Assembly: GCF_021215455.1 (NCBI RefSeq)
Contig: NZ_JAJPWV010000001.1
Coordinates: 124,001-188,000 of the forward strand
From: Mucilaginibacter roseus
GTDB taxonomy: Bacteria > Bacteroidota > Bacteroidia > Sphingobacteriales > Sphingobacteriaceae
DNA: 64,000 nt
Reading direction: 5' to 3'
Program-made: the position numbers and the translations under genes
Notes under the pieces: model-generated
Seen by the model: the letters and a program-made list of their open reading frames with translations, nothing else
Told to the model about the DNA's origin: nothing
Databases searched by the model: none
Shown here: in pieces, positions 52,301-61,862 of the stretch
Layout: each line of letters begins with the position of its first letter
Numbering within the stretch: position 1 is the stretch's first letter

Positions 52301-52522
52301 GTACCGGCGGCTTTCCTGGCTAAACAAAAGTTTGTCCGTGGTGCACGCCTTGCTTTCGGTGTACAAAATCTGGCTACCATAACCGGTTACAAAGGTCTTG
52401 ACCCTGAAGTTGGTTCATATGTTGGCAGAGACGCCAACGCCGGCAATCAGGCTATCGGCCTTGATAACGGGCGCTATCCGCTTACGCCGTTCTACACATT
52501 CAGTTTCGGGATTGACTTATAA
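49367..52522 (+). CDS. susC: SusC/RagA-type TonB-linked outer-membrane transporter
   Basis: A 1051-residue TonB-dependent transporter for glycan fragments. Signal peptide ends A-Y-A-Q (about residue 24). An N-terminal carboxypeptidase-regulatory-like domain (V-I-T-G-T-V-T-D-P-N-G-E-A-L-P-G-A-T-V) is followed by a plug (P-L-Y-V-I-D-D-I-Q, L-Q-G-P-A-A-T-S-L-Y-G-S-R-A-T-N-G-V-V) and a 22-strand barrel to the C-terminal F-G-I-D-L. It is full length and paired with susD 10 bases on. SusC and SusD form the substrate-gating complex. Confidence 0.95.
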   Translation: MLQILRSIFMLCLLACVCIGAYAQNRVITGTVTDPNGEALPGATVTATGTTVSVATNKMGAFSINAPAASNSLTITFLGMEKQQISIAGKTNINVYLKPSATSLEEVVVKVAYGSAKKANLSSAQTSISAKELNRTVNTTVEQALQGRSAGVYVTQNSGQPGGGMSINIRGVSTINGATDPLYVIDDIQIAPTQIGLGLQSSTNPLAGINPADIEDIQVLQGPAATSLYGSRATNGVVLITTKRGKAGDVKLTYNYQYGLQTAPKHLDVMDLRQYAQMVKEYHAIAGGETPLEFLDPSLLGKGTNWQDELFGNSARQNHTVSLSGGTEKTKYYLSGDYLDQKGVAAGSGFKRYSARLNMDSKAKEWLTFGTDLNFSQTKENLTTSQENLISNGIQLTPQIPVKNIDGSWGGGDLNNGANQFAPVNPVAIANLVTNNFLRREFRGGLRADVKILPELHFKTSLTTNVGYSESQNYMPTYKIGWAENVTAAFTNGTGSNTYWNWNQLLEYNKSFGRHNFNLIASHEAQAGTWKNLSARRTGFLTNDIFDIEAGDPNTASNGGGSGHWALESFLARLNYNYADRYIVSGAIRADGSSNFGSENIWGYFPSVSAAWRITNEPFWNLSAINELKLRVETGLTGNQGGGAGIYSPLAPGATPTSTGFLPSKFANPNLKWEETRTYNIGLNVGLFKDRITLEADYYDKQTSNLLMDLSLPWYMGTNGTGAVGAPLVNIGTLSNKGWGITLNTTNITNKDFTWNTNFNISHFKTVIKQLNSESAFISRTSWWLDNWTQKSAIGSAPWLFQGYIEEGLFQSLDEINSSAVPVDNNGNRLPTAEVNGVWVGDVKYKDINGDGKIDVNDLTNIGNPWPKLYAGFTNNFAYKNFNLSVLVTAAYGNDVYNYLARANSNPNNINLSRNMLLNAMNYARPVTNADGSASLANPGTNVARISFGPNGNYARITDKWVEDGSFIRLKNVTLSYNVPAAFLAKQKFVRGARLAFGVQNLATITGYKGLDPEVGSYVGRDANAGNQAIGLDNGRYPLTPFYTFSFGIDL

Positions 52523-52532
52523 TATTTAAGAT

Positions 52533-54218
52533 ATGAAGATCATTAAAAATAAGATTTTCTGGGGCGTTTGTTTACTCCCCGTAATTTTGCTGTCGGCATG
52601 TAAAAAAACCTTTTTAGAAAAGGTACCTACCGACGCTATTGTAGATGCCAGCTTTTACAAAACAGACGATCAGGTACTTGCCGGTACGGCTTTACTATAC
52701 AGCAAGGTTTGGTTTGATTATAATGATAAAGCATCATATAACCTTGGCGATTTCAGGGCGGGTACAGCTTTTTCAGCTTATAATGACCGGGGTAACGTAT
52801 TGTTTAACACCACGGGCGACAACCCCGATAACTCTGCTGCCTGGCGTGCCTTCTTTATCGTGGTAGCGCAATCAAACTTAACCCGTCAAAATATTGAAAC
52901 CTACGCCGGCAATGGCGTATCGGCTACGGTAAAAAAACAAGCCATTGCCGAAACACGCTTTATGCGGGCCCTGGCTTACCGGTTCTTGGTGATGAACTGG
53001 GGTGAGGTACCGGTTATTGAAAATAACACTAAGCTATTGCTGGATACCAGCCTGCGTAAAAACACGGTGCCAAGCGTTTGGAAATTTATTATTAACGATA
53101 TGCGCGCGGCGGCTAATGATTTAACCGCTACACCTATACGCCCGGGCCGGGTAACTAAATGGGCTGCCGAAGCCATGCTGGCACGTTTTTACCTTAACAG
53201 GGCAGGGGTAGGCAGTAATGGAGCAGGGCAACGTAATCAGTCGGATCTGGACAGCGCGAAGTATTTCGCTGACAGGGTTATTAAGCAGGGCGGGTATGCG
53301 CTATTACCTAATTACGCTAATCTTTTTTTGTTTCCGTATGATAATAACACCGAATCCATCTTCTCATTGCAATGGGTATTCTCGCCTGGTGCCTGGGGTA
53401 CGCAAAACTCTACGCCCGCATACCTGGCCTACAGTGGTGATATAGCTAACGGCGATGGCTGGGGCGGCGACAAAAGCGCAACCTGGTGGATGATGAAACA
53501 ATATGATGGCTTTACTGTAAATGCTGCCGATAACGAACTTAAAGGCCGTACGCTCGATCAACGGCTTAAAGCTACGTTCATGCTTCCGGGAGCATCGTAT
53601 CCTGAAATTACTCAGTCAATTCCAGGCGGTGAACAAAGGCTTGTTTTTCCATTTACGGGTAGCGACAATAACTTCCTGTCGATCAAAAAATATGTAACCG
53701 GTAAAGCTAAGGATAATGCCGGCCTTGCAGCACAGCAATATTACGGGCACGATACTTATATGATGCGCCTTGCCGAAATGTATTTGATTTATGCCGAAGC
53801 TCAGTTGGGCAACAGTTCGTCAACTACAGATGCAGTGGCAGTTGATTACTTTAATAAAGTGCACATGCGCTCAGGTTTACCTGCGTTTGAAGATCCGCTA
53901 ACACTGGATGTAATATTTAAAGAACGTGTATTGGAGTTTGCAATGGAGGGTATGGCCTGGTACGATTTGGTAAGCATGCATTATTACAACGCGCAAAAGG
54001 CATACAGCATCCTTAACGCGCAGGACAGGGGCTTGTTTTTCACCAAACCTGATCAGTTTCCGAACCCAACACAGTGGACGCTTACTAAAACGCCATGGGC
54101 CACAACCGATAGGGTAATTAACGCTAACAGCGGCAATTTCCTGCTGCCTATACCTACACCCGAGCTTGATCAGGCACCTAACCTGAAGAAACCTGCGGTT
54201 GATTATTACGCACAATAA
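52533..54218 (+). CDS. susD: SusD/RagB-type outer-membrane glycan-binding lipoprotein
   Basis: A 561-residue lipoprotein (lipobox L-L-S-A-C near residue 22) with the SusD TPR-like pattern: F-L-E-K-V-P-T-D, A-E-T-R-F-M-R-A-L-A-Y, W-G-E-V-P, A-E-A-M-L-A-R-F-Y-L and Y-L-I-Y-A-E-A-Q near the C-terminal third. Caps the SusC barrel and binds the sugar. In the same operon as susC. Confidence 0.94.
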   Translation: MKIIKNKIFWGVCLLPVILLSACKKTFLEKVPTDAIVDASFYKTDDQVLAGTALLYSKVWFDYNDKASYNLGDFRAGTAFSAYNDRGNVLFNTTGDNPDNSAAWRAFFIVVAQSNLTRQNIETYAGNGVSATVKKQAIAETRFMRALAYRFLVMNWGEVPVIENNTKLLLDTSLRKNTVPSVWKFIINDMRAAANDLTATPIRPGRVTKWAAEAMLARFYLNRAGVGSNGAGQRNQSDLDSAKYFADRVIKQGGYALLPNYANLFLFPYDNNTESIFSLQWVFSPGAWGTQNSTPAYLAYSGDIANGDGWGGDKSATWWMMKQYDGFTVNAADNELKGRTLDQRLKATFMLPGASYPEITQSIPGGEQRLVFPFTGSDNNFLSIKKYVTGKAKDNAGLAAQQYYGHDTYMMRLAEMYLIYAEAQLGNSSSTTDAVAVDYFNKVHMRSGLPAFEDPLTLDVIFKERVLEFAMEGMAWYDLVSMHYYNAQKAYSILNAQDRGLFFTKPDQFPNPTQWTLTKTPWATTDRVINANSGNFLLPIPTPELDQAPNLKKPAVDYYAQ

Positions 54219-54244
54219 TATGGCTTATCAAAAATCAGATAAAG

Positions 54245-55393
54245 ATGAAAAGTATATTTAAGACATTATTAACACTTTTAGCGGTTACGCTTACAGTGTG
54301 TATTTATTCGTCATGCTCAAAAAATGATAAGGACGAAACAGGCACCCCAACCATAAGTTACATCAGGATAACTGACCCAAATTCATCCGATTCGTTATTG
54401 GTGTCGGCGGGGCAGGGCAATCTTATAGCCATAGTGGGTACCAACCTGCAAAACGCGCGCGAGATTTGGTTTAACGACAGAAAGGCTATAGTAACTACCA
54501 CTTACGTTACTAATACCTCAATACTGGTGAGCGTACCCAGCGAGATACCGGTAGATATTACCAACAAGATCAGGATCATTTTTGCTGACGGCAAAACGCT
54601 GGATCATGATTTTAAGGTGAGCATAGCTGAACCGGTGATTTCTTACATGGATTGTGAGTATGTGCCTACCGGCGAGATTGCCACCATAAACGGAAACTAT
54701 TTTTATCAGCCACTTACGGTAACCTTTGCAGGAGGTGTTGAAGGTGAGATAGAATCAATTACCGATGCTGTAATCAAGGTACGCGTTCCTGCAGGTGCAC
54801 AACCAGGCCCGATTACGGTAAAAACCAATTTTGGTGAAACCGAATCAGACTTGTTCTTCAGGGATAACCGTAACATCATCCTAAGCAGCGATCCGTTTAC
54901 CGGCTGGTGGAACTCGTCATTCGTGGTTAGTTCTCCGGGGGCTGATGATCCGATTGCTATCAACGGCAACTACATTCGTGTAAAACGTGTAATTGGCGCC
55001 TGGGGCTGGACAGAAGTTGCAGGCGGTCCGCCTGATGCTATGGGGCCCATCAGTAAGAACATTCCGGATGCTGCCATTCTCAAGCCTGAAGATTATAACC
55101 TTAAATTCGAAGTGAATACCGTTAAGCCTTATAACAACAATACTATACGGTTCAATTTCGGCTTGTCTGATTTTAATAACGATGCTTACTTATGGAACCC
55201 ACCTATTGATACCAAAGGCAAATGGCAAACCATAACCATTCCGTTTGATGAGTATGCCGATGCCTTTAAGTCGCCATTAACGGTGAGGCCTAATGGTTAC
55301 TACACGCGTGTGCTATTCCTCGGCCCGGGAGAATTGGATGCAGATATATCATTTGATAACTTCCGGGTAGTGCCCAAAGTAAATAAAGATTAA
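54245..55393 (+). CDS. IPT/TIG-repeat surface glycan-binding lipoprotein (SGBP-B-like)
   Basis: A 382-residue lipoprotein (S-S-C near residue 23) with two IPT/TIG-like immunoglobulin repeats in its first half (residues ~35-205) and a C-terminal ~170-residue domain. The latter has W-G-W-T-E, W-N-P-P-I-D-T-K-G-K-W and N-G-Y-Y-T-R-V-L-F, resembling the SGBP-B binding domain of xyloglucan- and beta-glucan-type PULs. Located right after susD, where SusE/F-type accessory binding proteins lie. Binding role by family; ligand unknown. Confidence 0.8.
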   Translation: MKSIFKTLLTLLAVTLTVCIYSSCSKNDKDETGTPTISYIRITDPNSSDSLLVSAGQGNLIAIVGTNLQNAREIWFNDRKAIVTTTYVTNTSILVSVPSEIPVDITNKIRIIFADGKTLDHDFKVSIAEPVISYMDCEYVPTGEIATINGNYFYQPLTVTFAGGVEGEIESITDAVIKVRVPAGAQPGPITVKTNFGETESDLFFRDNRNIILSSDPFTGWWNSSFVVSSPGADDPIAINGNYIRVKRVIGAWGWTEVAGGPPDAMGPISKNIPDAAILKPEDYNLKFEVNTVKPYNNNTIRFNFGLSDFNNDAYLWNPPIDTKGKWQTITIPFDEYADAFKSPLTVRPNGYYTRVLFLGPGELDADISFDNFRVVPKVNKD

Positions 55394-55419
55394 CGCTTTT
55401 ATAACCGACTTAAAAAAAG

Positions 55420-56031
55420 ATGAAATTAACATATCATAAACCTTTACTTACCGTAATTACCGGCTTTATGCTGGTAATTACGATGGCCATGTCGTGCAAA
55501 AACACCGATAACGAAGTTAACTCCGGTAGAGTAGAGTTACTGAGTTTTGGACCCGCAGGTGTTAAACATGGCGAGCAGATACGCTTTATTGGCAAAAACC
55601 TCAAAAAGGTAACCGAAATAGATTTGCCAGGCGCAACTGTTTCAAGTTCAGCTTTTGTTGAGCAGAAGGATGACCTGATCACCATAACCGTTCCACAGGA
55701 AACTGAAAAGGGATTTGTAACCCTTAAGAGCGCTGATGGCGACGTAACCTCAAAAACGGAGATACAGTTTGAAGTACCGGTAACCATAACATCGGTACCG
55801 GCCACAGCACGCGTCGGAGATAATATAACCATAACCGGCGATTTTGTAAACTGGGTAACTGGCGTACAATTTGCGCCTGATGTTTTGGTTGAAGATTTTG
55901 TGAGCAAATCGTTAACGCAAATAGTGGTTAAGGTACCTGCCGATGCGGCTACCGGTACTGTGGTGTTTTACACGGGAGGTACTAAGCCCTTGGTTATCGA
56001 ATCAGAGAACGAACTCGTTATTACCCCCTGA
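55420..56031 (+). CDS. IPT/TIG-domain lipoprotein
   Basis: A 203-residue lipoprotein (lipobox A-M-S-C near residue 26) with two IPT/TIG repeats and no recognised enzymatic domain. Shorter relative of the preceding surface binding protein. Last gene of the susC operon before the terminator at 56085. Possibly an accessory glycan-binding or scaffold protein. Confidence 0.72.
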   Translation: MKLTYHKPLLTVITGFMLVITMAMSCKNTDNEVNSGRVELLSFGPAGVKHGEQIRFIGKNLKKVTEIDLPGATVSSSAFVEQKDDLITITVPQETEKGFVTLKSADGDVTSKTEIQFEVPVTITSVPATARVGDNITITGDFVNWVTGVQFAPDVLVEDFVSKSLTQIVVKVPADAATGTVVFYTGGTKPLVIESENELVITP

Positions 56032-56084
56032 GCCTTTTATAATAATTGTATGCGTTAGGTATCAATAAGGCGCCTAACATTCCC

Positions 56085-56124
56085 AAACTCCTGCAGCGTT
56101 ATCCTTAACCGCAGGAGTTTTTCT
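56085..56124 (+). terminator. Terminator after the susC operon
   Basis: AAACTCCTGC (56085-56094) and GCAGGAGTTT (56111-56120) form a perfect 10-bp stem followed by TTTCTG. It separates the susC operon from the second hybrid sensor gene. Confidence 0.75.
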
Positions 56125-56197
56125 GTTTGTAATTGTAGGAAACCAATCTTTTTAATACGGATTGTGATAGGTATTTGATAGATTTGATAACCTGATT

Positions 56198-59100
56198 ATG
56201 ACGAAGTTCTTGTTTACACGATACCTGTTTGCGGCATTATTGTTATGGCAAAGCGCGTTTGGCCAAAACAATAATTACGCGTTTTCGCATATCAACGTAA
56301 ATACAGGCTTATCACACAACAACGTAACTGCTTTCTTAAAAGATAGCCGCGGTTATTTGTGGATTGGCACGCAAAACGGACTCAACCGTTATGATGGAAA
56401 TACTTTTAAATTGTACCAGCATAATGCAAATGACCCGACATCAATAAGTGATAATTTCATTATCAGCATATTTGAGGGTCCGGGTGATAAGTTCTGGATC
56501 AAAACACAATCGGGCTACAGTATATATGACCAGGCCACTGAAAGCTTTAATGATGATGTAGGCAAGTACCTGAAACCGTATGGTGTGCCCGATTATAGGG
56601 TAATGAAAATTGTAAAAGGCCGTAACGGTAACTATTACTTTTTACACGCGGTTGAGGGGCTTTTTATTTATAATCCGGCAACGCGCAAAACCCGTAGTTA
56701 TCCGTCAATTAAAGGTAATTCAGCTTCGCTGTATTCCATAAATGTGGCAGATATATATCCTGATTCGAAAGGCAACATCTGGATAGCATATAAAGATGGC
56801 GTTGTAGATAAGTTTGATATTGTTAAAAGTAAAATAACCTATCGCTCAACAGCTATTGCTAACGCGCTGGCAAGCAAAAGCTACCAGATGTACCGGATTT
56901 TTGTTGACGCGCAGGACGAGATATGGTTTTATTCGGGGCCGATAGGTACGTATTACTTGAACCCCGCAAGTAATACCATAAAACATTTTTATAAGGATGC
57001 GCCCGGCCATAGCCTTAATGCCAACATTGTAAATAGCGTATTACAGGATGATAAGGGCAAGATATGGCTGTCTACCGATCCCGGCGGCGTAAACCTCATT
57101 GACAAAAGTAATTTTGCCATCAGCTATCTGCAGAAAAAAGAAAACGATGATAAAAGCCTAAGCCAAAACAGCCTTACAGAATTATATAAGGACGACGCGG
57201 GTACAATTTGGGTAGGCACATACAAAAAAGGCGTTAATTATTACCATCAAAATATTGTTAAGTTTCCGTTGTATAAGCATAACCCGCTGCTTGCCAATAC
57301 AATTGGTTATGATGATGTAAACGCTTTTGCAGAGGACGCCAAAGGCAATTTATGGATCGGCACGAACGGTGGGGGACTGATTTACTACGACCGTAAGGCT
57401 GAAAAATTTACCACTTATCGAAACAATAAGAACAACACCAACAGCCTGTCAAACAACGTGGTGGTGAGCCTGGCGATAGACCATGAACAAAAGCTTTGGA
57501 TAGGCACCTACTTTGGCGGGCTTGATTGCTTTGACGGCAGAACCTTCAGGCATTACCGGCACAGTGATGCCGATCCGTACAGCTTGTCTGACGATAGGGT
57601 GTATGAAATAAAGGAAGACCATTTGCACAGGTTATGGATTGGCACCTTATCCGGCGGCTTAAATATGCTTAGCCCTGATCGAGATAAGTTTACGGTATAC
57701 CGTGCTTTTCGTGAAAATTCCATCCACTCTGATTACGTTTTCAGCATTATTGAGGATAGCAGAAACAATATCTGGGTAGGCACTTCTGATGGTATCGATG
57801 TAATTGCGCCCGATAACAAAATAAAACATTACAAACATATAAACGGAGATGTTAACAGCTTAGTTTATAATAATGTATATACTTTGCTTGAAGACAAGTA
57901 CGGCAATATTTGTATAGGTACCCGCGAAGGCTTGAATATACTCAACCCTAAAACCGGTAAATTTAAACTCTATCGCAAACAGGATGGTTTGCCTGATAAC
58001 AACATTGTATCATTAGAGCAGGATAGCGAGGGTAATTTGTGGATGGGTACCGCTAATGGTCTTTCAAAAGCCCAGGTGTTAATGGCTGAAGGGCAGATGA
58101 AATTACAGTTCATCAATTTTAATGAAAGGGATGGTTTGCAAGGCAGGCAGTTTAATGATGATGCATCATTAATTACCCGCAAGGGCGAGCTGTTATTTGG
58201 CGGCGGCAACGGTTTTAACCTTTTCATCCCTCAAAATATCCGGCTTAACAGAACGGCACCCAAGCTTATTTTTACTGATTTTCAATTGTTTAACACCAGC
58301 ATAAAACCCGGCCGTAAAGTAAACGGCAAGGTAATTTTATCCAGGTTGATTACAGATACAAAGAATATCGACCTGGATTATGATGATAATTTTTTCTCTA
58401 TAGATTTTGCCGCTCTTAATTTTCTCAACCCGGAAAATGTGAGGTACAGCTATAAACTAAAGGGTTTTGATGAAGACTGGATAACGGCCGACAATAAAGT
58501 ACGCAAAGCCACCTATACAAACCTTAGCGCGGGCACATATACGTTTATTGCCCGTGCTGCCGCCATTGATAATTCATGGCCTGTGCGAAAAATATCATTG
58601 CAGATAAAAGTTTTGCCGCCATTTTGGCAAAGTACCACGGCTTACATATGCTATATACTTATAGCCCTTGCTATGCTGCTTTATATACGTTACCGTGGTA
58701 TTAAAAAGCTAAAAGCGCGTTTCGCGCTTGAGCAGGAGCGGGAAGATGTAAAGCGGCAACGCGAAATAGACTCCATGAAAATTAAGTTTCTTACAAATAT
58801 CAGTCATGAATTTAAAACGCCCATATCATTGATAATGGCACCCGCTGATAAATTGTTAAAAGACCCAAAACTCAATGAGCAGGGTAATGATCTGGCTATT
58901 ATTAAGAAGAATGCTAACCGGTTGCTAAACCTGGTAAACCAGCTTTTGGACTTACGTAAAATGGAAACCCGTGAGTTAAAACTGGATTTGAAAGAAGGCG
59001 AGATCATTGCCTTTATAAAAAACATTACGCATTCCTTTAACGATATTGCCGAAAAGGGTAACATTCAACTCACGTTTGATACGGATACATCCCTGCTCAA

Positions 59101-60313
59101 AACCGTTTTTGATCATGATAAAGTAGAGCGGATTTTATTGAACCTGCTTTCAAATGCATTTAAATTTACCCCAGCCGGTGGCAATATAAGCGTTCTGTTA
59201 AGCTGTAAGCAGAATTTACAGGTTAATGAGCACTGTATATTAAAAATAAACGTAATTGATACCGGTATTGGCGTGCCGCCTAACAAGGTTGATAAGATTT
59301 TCGAACGTTTTTTTCAACATGATGCGCCGGTCTCCATGATGAACCAGGGGAATGGTATAGGCTTGTCTATCGCTAAAGAGTTTGTTAAAATGCATAATGG
59401 CAATATCAATGTAGAGCACGTAGCCAATGGCGGGAGCTGCTTTATTGTTGAATTGCCTTTGCCCGTACTATCAATACAAACTGCCGGAGCAAACGAGGTG
59501 GTAGTTGCCAAAACGAAATCTGTTGAGCCTGAGCTTCAAAAAAAGAAGAAGGTACTATTGGTTGAGGACGATGACGATTTCAGGTTTTACCTGAAAGATA
59601 ACCTTGCGGAGCATTACAGTATTGTTGAGGCGGTAAATGGTAAAGAAGGCTGGCAAAAAGCGTTAGCATTTCATCCGGATTTAATTGTGAGTGATATTAG
59701 TATGGCTGAAATGGATGGTTTACAACTTTGCAGTAAAATAAAGATGGATAACCGTACCTCACACATTCCCATAATTTTACTTACCGCCATGCCGAATGAA
59801 GAGACACTGCTGGAGGGATTGAATACAGGCGCTAACGATTATCTTATTAAGCCGCTGAATTTTGAGGTGCTGCTATCAAAAATTAAAAACCTGCTTGCAC
59901 TCCAAACAGTAACAAAGGATAACCAGCGTAAAAAGATAGACGTTCAGCTAAGCGACCGCAACATACCATCTGCCGACGAGAAATTTATGGCTGCGGCCTT
60001 GCTGTATATTGAGGCCAATTTACAAAATGCCGATTTTACCGTAGAAGAGCTCAGCAGGCATATGTGCATGAGCCGCGTATCACTTTACAAAAAAGTGCTG
60101 TTGCTTACCGGCAAAACCCCGGTTGATTTTATCCGCTCGATAAGGTTGCGCAGGGCGGCCCAGCTTTTAGCCAAGAGTCAGCTATCGGTATCAGAGATAT
60201 CATATGAGGTGGGTTTTAATACACCCCATTACTTTGCGAAAACCTTTAAGGCAGAGTACGATATGCTACCCTCAGATTATATTAATCATTTCAGAAACGA
60301 AAAGGTGATGTAG
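56198..60313 (+). CDS. Hybrid two-component system sensor/regulator 2
   Basis: A 1371-residue HTCS of the same design: signal peptide (residues 1-23, ending A-F-G-Q), propeller repeats (W-I-G-T-x-N-G motifs), Y_Y_Y domain, membrane segment (about 808-826), HisKA with H870 (N-I-S-H-E-F-K-T-P-I), HATPase, receiver with D1166 (V-S-D-I-S-M-A-E-M-D-G), and C-terminal AraC-type HTH. It is more divergent from HTCS 1 in the sensor half, so it likely responds to another ligand. On the + strand, downstream of the susC operon. Confidence 0.9.
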   Translation: MTKFLFTRYLFAALLLWQSAFGQNNNYAFSHINVNTGLSHNNVTAFLKDSRGYLWIGTQNGLNRYDGNTFKLYQHNANDPTSISDNFIISIFEGPGDKFWIKTQSGYSIYDQATESFNDDVGKYLKPYGVPDYRVMKIVKGRNGNYYFLHAVEGLFIYNPATRKTRSYPSIKGNSASLYSINVADIYPDSKGNIWIAYKDGVVDKFDIVKSKITYRSTAIANALASKSYQMYRIFVDAQDEIWFYSGPIGTYYLNPASNTIKHFYKDAPGHSLNANIVNSVLQDDKGKIWLSTDPGGVNLIDKSNFAISYLQKKENDDKSLSQNSLTELYKDDAGTIWVGTYKKGVNYYHQNIVKFPLYKHNPLLANTIGYDDVNAFAEDAKGNLWIGTNGGGLIYYDRKAEKFTTYRNNKNNTNSLSNNVVVSLAIDHEQKLWIGTYFGGLDCFDGRTFRHYRHSDADPYSLSDDRVYEIKEDHLHRLWIGTLSGGLNMLSPDRDKFTVYRAFRENSIHSDYVFSIIEDSRNNIWVGTSDGIDVIAPDNKIKHYKHINGDVNSLVYNNVYTLLEDKYGNICIGTREGLNILNPKTGKFKLYRKQDGLPDNNIVSLEQDSEGNLWMGTANGLSKAQVLMAEGQMKLQFINFNERDGLQGRQFNDDASLITRKGELLFGGGNGFNLFIPQNIRLNRTAPKLIFTDFQLFNTSIKPGRKVNGKVILSRLITDTKNIDLDYDDNFFSIDFAALNFLNPENVRYSYKLKGFDEDWITADNKVRKATYTNLSAGTYTFIARAAAIDNSWPVRKISLQIKVLPPFWQSTTAYICYILIALAMLLYIRYRGIKKLKARFALEQEREDVKRQREIDSMKIKFLTNISHEFKTPISLIMAPADKLLKDPKLNEQGNDLAIIKKNANRLLNLVNQLLDLRKMETRELKLDLKEGEIIAFIKNITHSFNDIAEKGNIQLTFDTDTSLLKTVFDHDKVERILLNLLSNAFKFTPAGGNISVLLSCKQNLQVNEHCILKINVIDTGIGVPPNKVDKIFERFFQHDAPVSMMNQGNGIGLSIAKEFVKMHNGNINVEHVANGGSCFIVELPLPVLSIQTAGANEVVVAKTKSVEPELQKKKKVLLVEDDDDFRFYLKDNLAEHYSIVEAVNGKEGWQKALAFHPDLIVSDISMAEMDGLQLCSKIKMDNRTSHIPIILLTAMPNEETLLEGLNTGANDYLIKPLNFEVLLSKIKNLLALQTVTKDNQRKKIDVQLSDRNIPSADEKFMAAALLYIEANLQNADFTVEELSRHMCMSRVSLYKKVLLLTGKTPVDFIRSIRLRRAAQLLAKSQLSVSEISYEVGFNTPHYFAKTFKAEYDMLPSDYINHFRNEKVM

Positions 60314-60477
60314 CATAGAAAGAAAGCTTATTAGTAATTATTTATCACGAGTTAGCGTATACTTTAATTAAGCCCGAATCCGTTATTCATGGCGCTTATT
60401 TTTAAGCAGCGCATTTAAATAATCTATTTCTATTAAATATTAAGGTTTTTTGCGTCATTTGAGGCTTTAAGTTTTAT

Positions 60478-61854
60478 ATGAAACCTTTTTACACCGCCTT
60501 TTTGTTGCTTACCTCGCTATTTCATCAGGTTTTAGCCCAGCAGAAAAGTCCACATGTTTCCGGTGAGGTCGAAATCAATCGCGCGGAAGGGCTGATTAAA
60601 TGCGACCTTTATCTGAATAATCTGCCGGATCTGGGTAAGCAATATAAGGTTTTACTTAACAGAGGTTTCAATATTGGCCTATGGCGGGATGATAGCGGAA
60701 AAGTGCTTAAGTATAGCGGCTTTTACGATAGCAATCTTTTAGGCGAGGCTGTGCCTTACCTGCCTTATTCGGGTAATGATACATTGAAGTTGCCTGCAAA
60801 ATTGCGGTTAACTTATACCGGTGCTTTTCCTGTTTATATCGATACGCTTAATTCATTTGATTTTAAGGGCTTTATAGCGTTCAATAGCAATACAGTGCGT
60901 GCCGCAGATCAATCCAAATGGTACCCGGTTATTTATGATGTTAAAAATGACAGGGAACTGCAGGATGTTACCTACGATATTGACGTAACTTGTAAGGATT
61001 GTGAAACCATTTACATCAATGGTTCCGCGGCAAAGGCTGGTCCGCAGGCCAGGCTCCGGTCAAACGTTGCCAGGCCTTTGCTGTTATTTGCAGGTAATTA
61101 TAAAGTTCAGCCGTTAGAAAACAGCACGTTTTTAAATGCCGAACTTACGCCTGATGAGGCAGCGGTATTCAATGAGAATATAAACACCATAGTTGATTTT
61201 TATAAGTCATACCTGAAAGTTCCTTTCGGTGCAAAAATAACCTTTTTACAGCACCAGGCTGTTGAACCGTATGGGCCAAAGCGTAGTTGGGGATTCGTAA
61301 CTTTTCCGACTATCGCGGTGGCCGGTAAATCATTTAAATCAGAGATCGACACGCAAAAAAGGCTGTTTGTAAACACTTATAGTTACGCTTTTTACGCGCA
61401 CGAAATGGGGCACTATTATTTCGGAAATGTGTTGAAACCTAACTCCACGTTAAAATGGTTTTTCCTGGAAAGTATGGCTGAGTTTCTTTCCATAAAGGCA
61501 ACCGAAAACAAATACGGAAAGGATGCCACACGGAAATATATTGATGAAAGACGATCCATGATGAAGGATTGGAAGGTGAAGCCGCTGCCCGAAATTACTA
61601 AACCTGACCAGATAGGAGAGGGCTACCGCTATAATTACGCGCCGTTAATGTTGCTGGTTATGGAGAGAAGGTTTGGCACCAAAGCTATGCAGCTGTTTTG
61701 CCAAAAGGCTTTGCAAAATGCCGGTAAGGAGACTGATTATAATTTACTGGTAAACACCGTTAAAAGCGCTGGCATCAGTAATGAGCAGTGGCAGTTATTT
61801 GAGAAGGAAGTCATCAGCCAGAGTGAATGCAAAAAGGTATTTGATTACCTGTAA
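60478..61854 (+). CDS. Secreted M1-like zinc metallopeptidase
   Basis: A 458-residue secreted protein (signal peptide ending V-L-A-Q). The C-terminal half has H-E-M-G-H (H308-H312) followed 18 residues later by E331 (F-L-E-S-M-A-E-F), the gluzincin H-E-x-x-H-x18-E zinc site of M1-type aminopeptidases. The N-terminal half is beta-rich. It lies 164 bases after HTCS 2 and may be a PUL neighbour by chance. Substrate unknown. Confidence 0.75.
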   Translation: MKPFYTAFLLLTSLFHQVLAQQKSPHVSGEVEINRAEGLIKCDLYLNNLPDLGKQYKVLLNRGFNIGLWRDDSGKVLKYSGFYDSNLLGEAVPYLPYSGNDTLKLPAKLRLTYTGAFPVYIDTLNSFDFKGFIAFNSNTVRAADQSKWYPVIYDVKNDRELQDVTYDIDVTCKDCETIYINGSAAKAGPQARLRSNVARPLLLFAGNYKVQPLENSTFLNAELTPDEAAVFNENINTIVDFYKSYLKVPFGAKITFLQHQAVEPYGPKRSWGFVTFPTIAVAGKSFKSEIDTQKRLFVNTYSYAFYAHEMGHYYFGNVLKPNSTLKWFFLESMAEFLSIKATENKYGKDATRKYIDERRSMMKDWKVKPLPEITKPDQIGEGYRYNYAPLMLLVMERRFGTKAMQLFCQKALQNAGKETDYNLLVNTVKSAGISNEQWQLFEKEVISQSECKKVFDYL

Positions 61855-61862
61855 ATTAAAGT

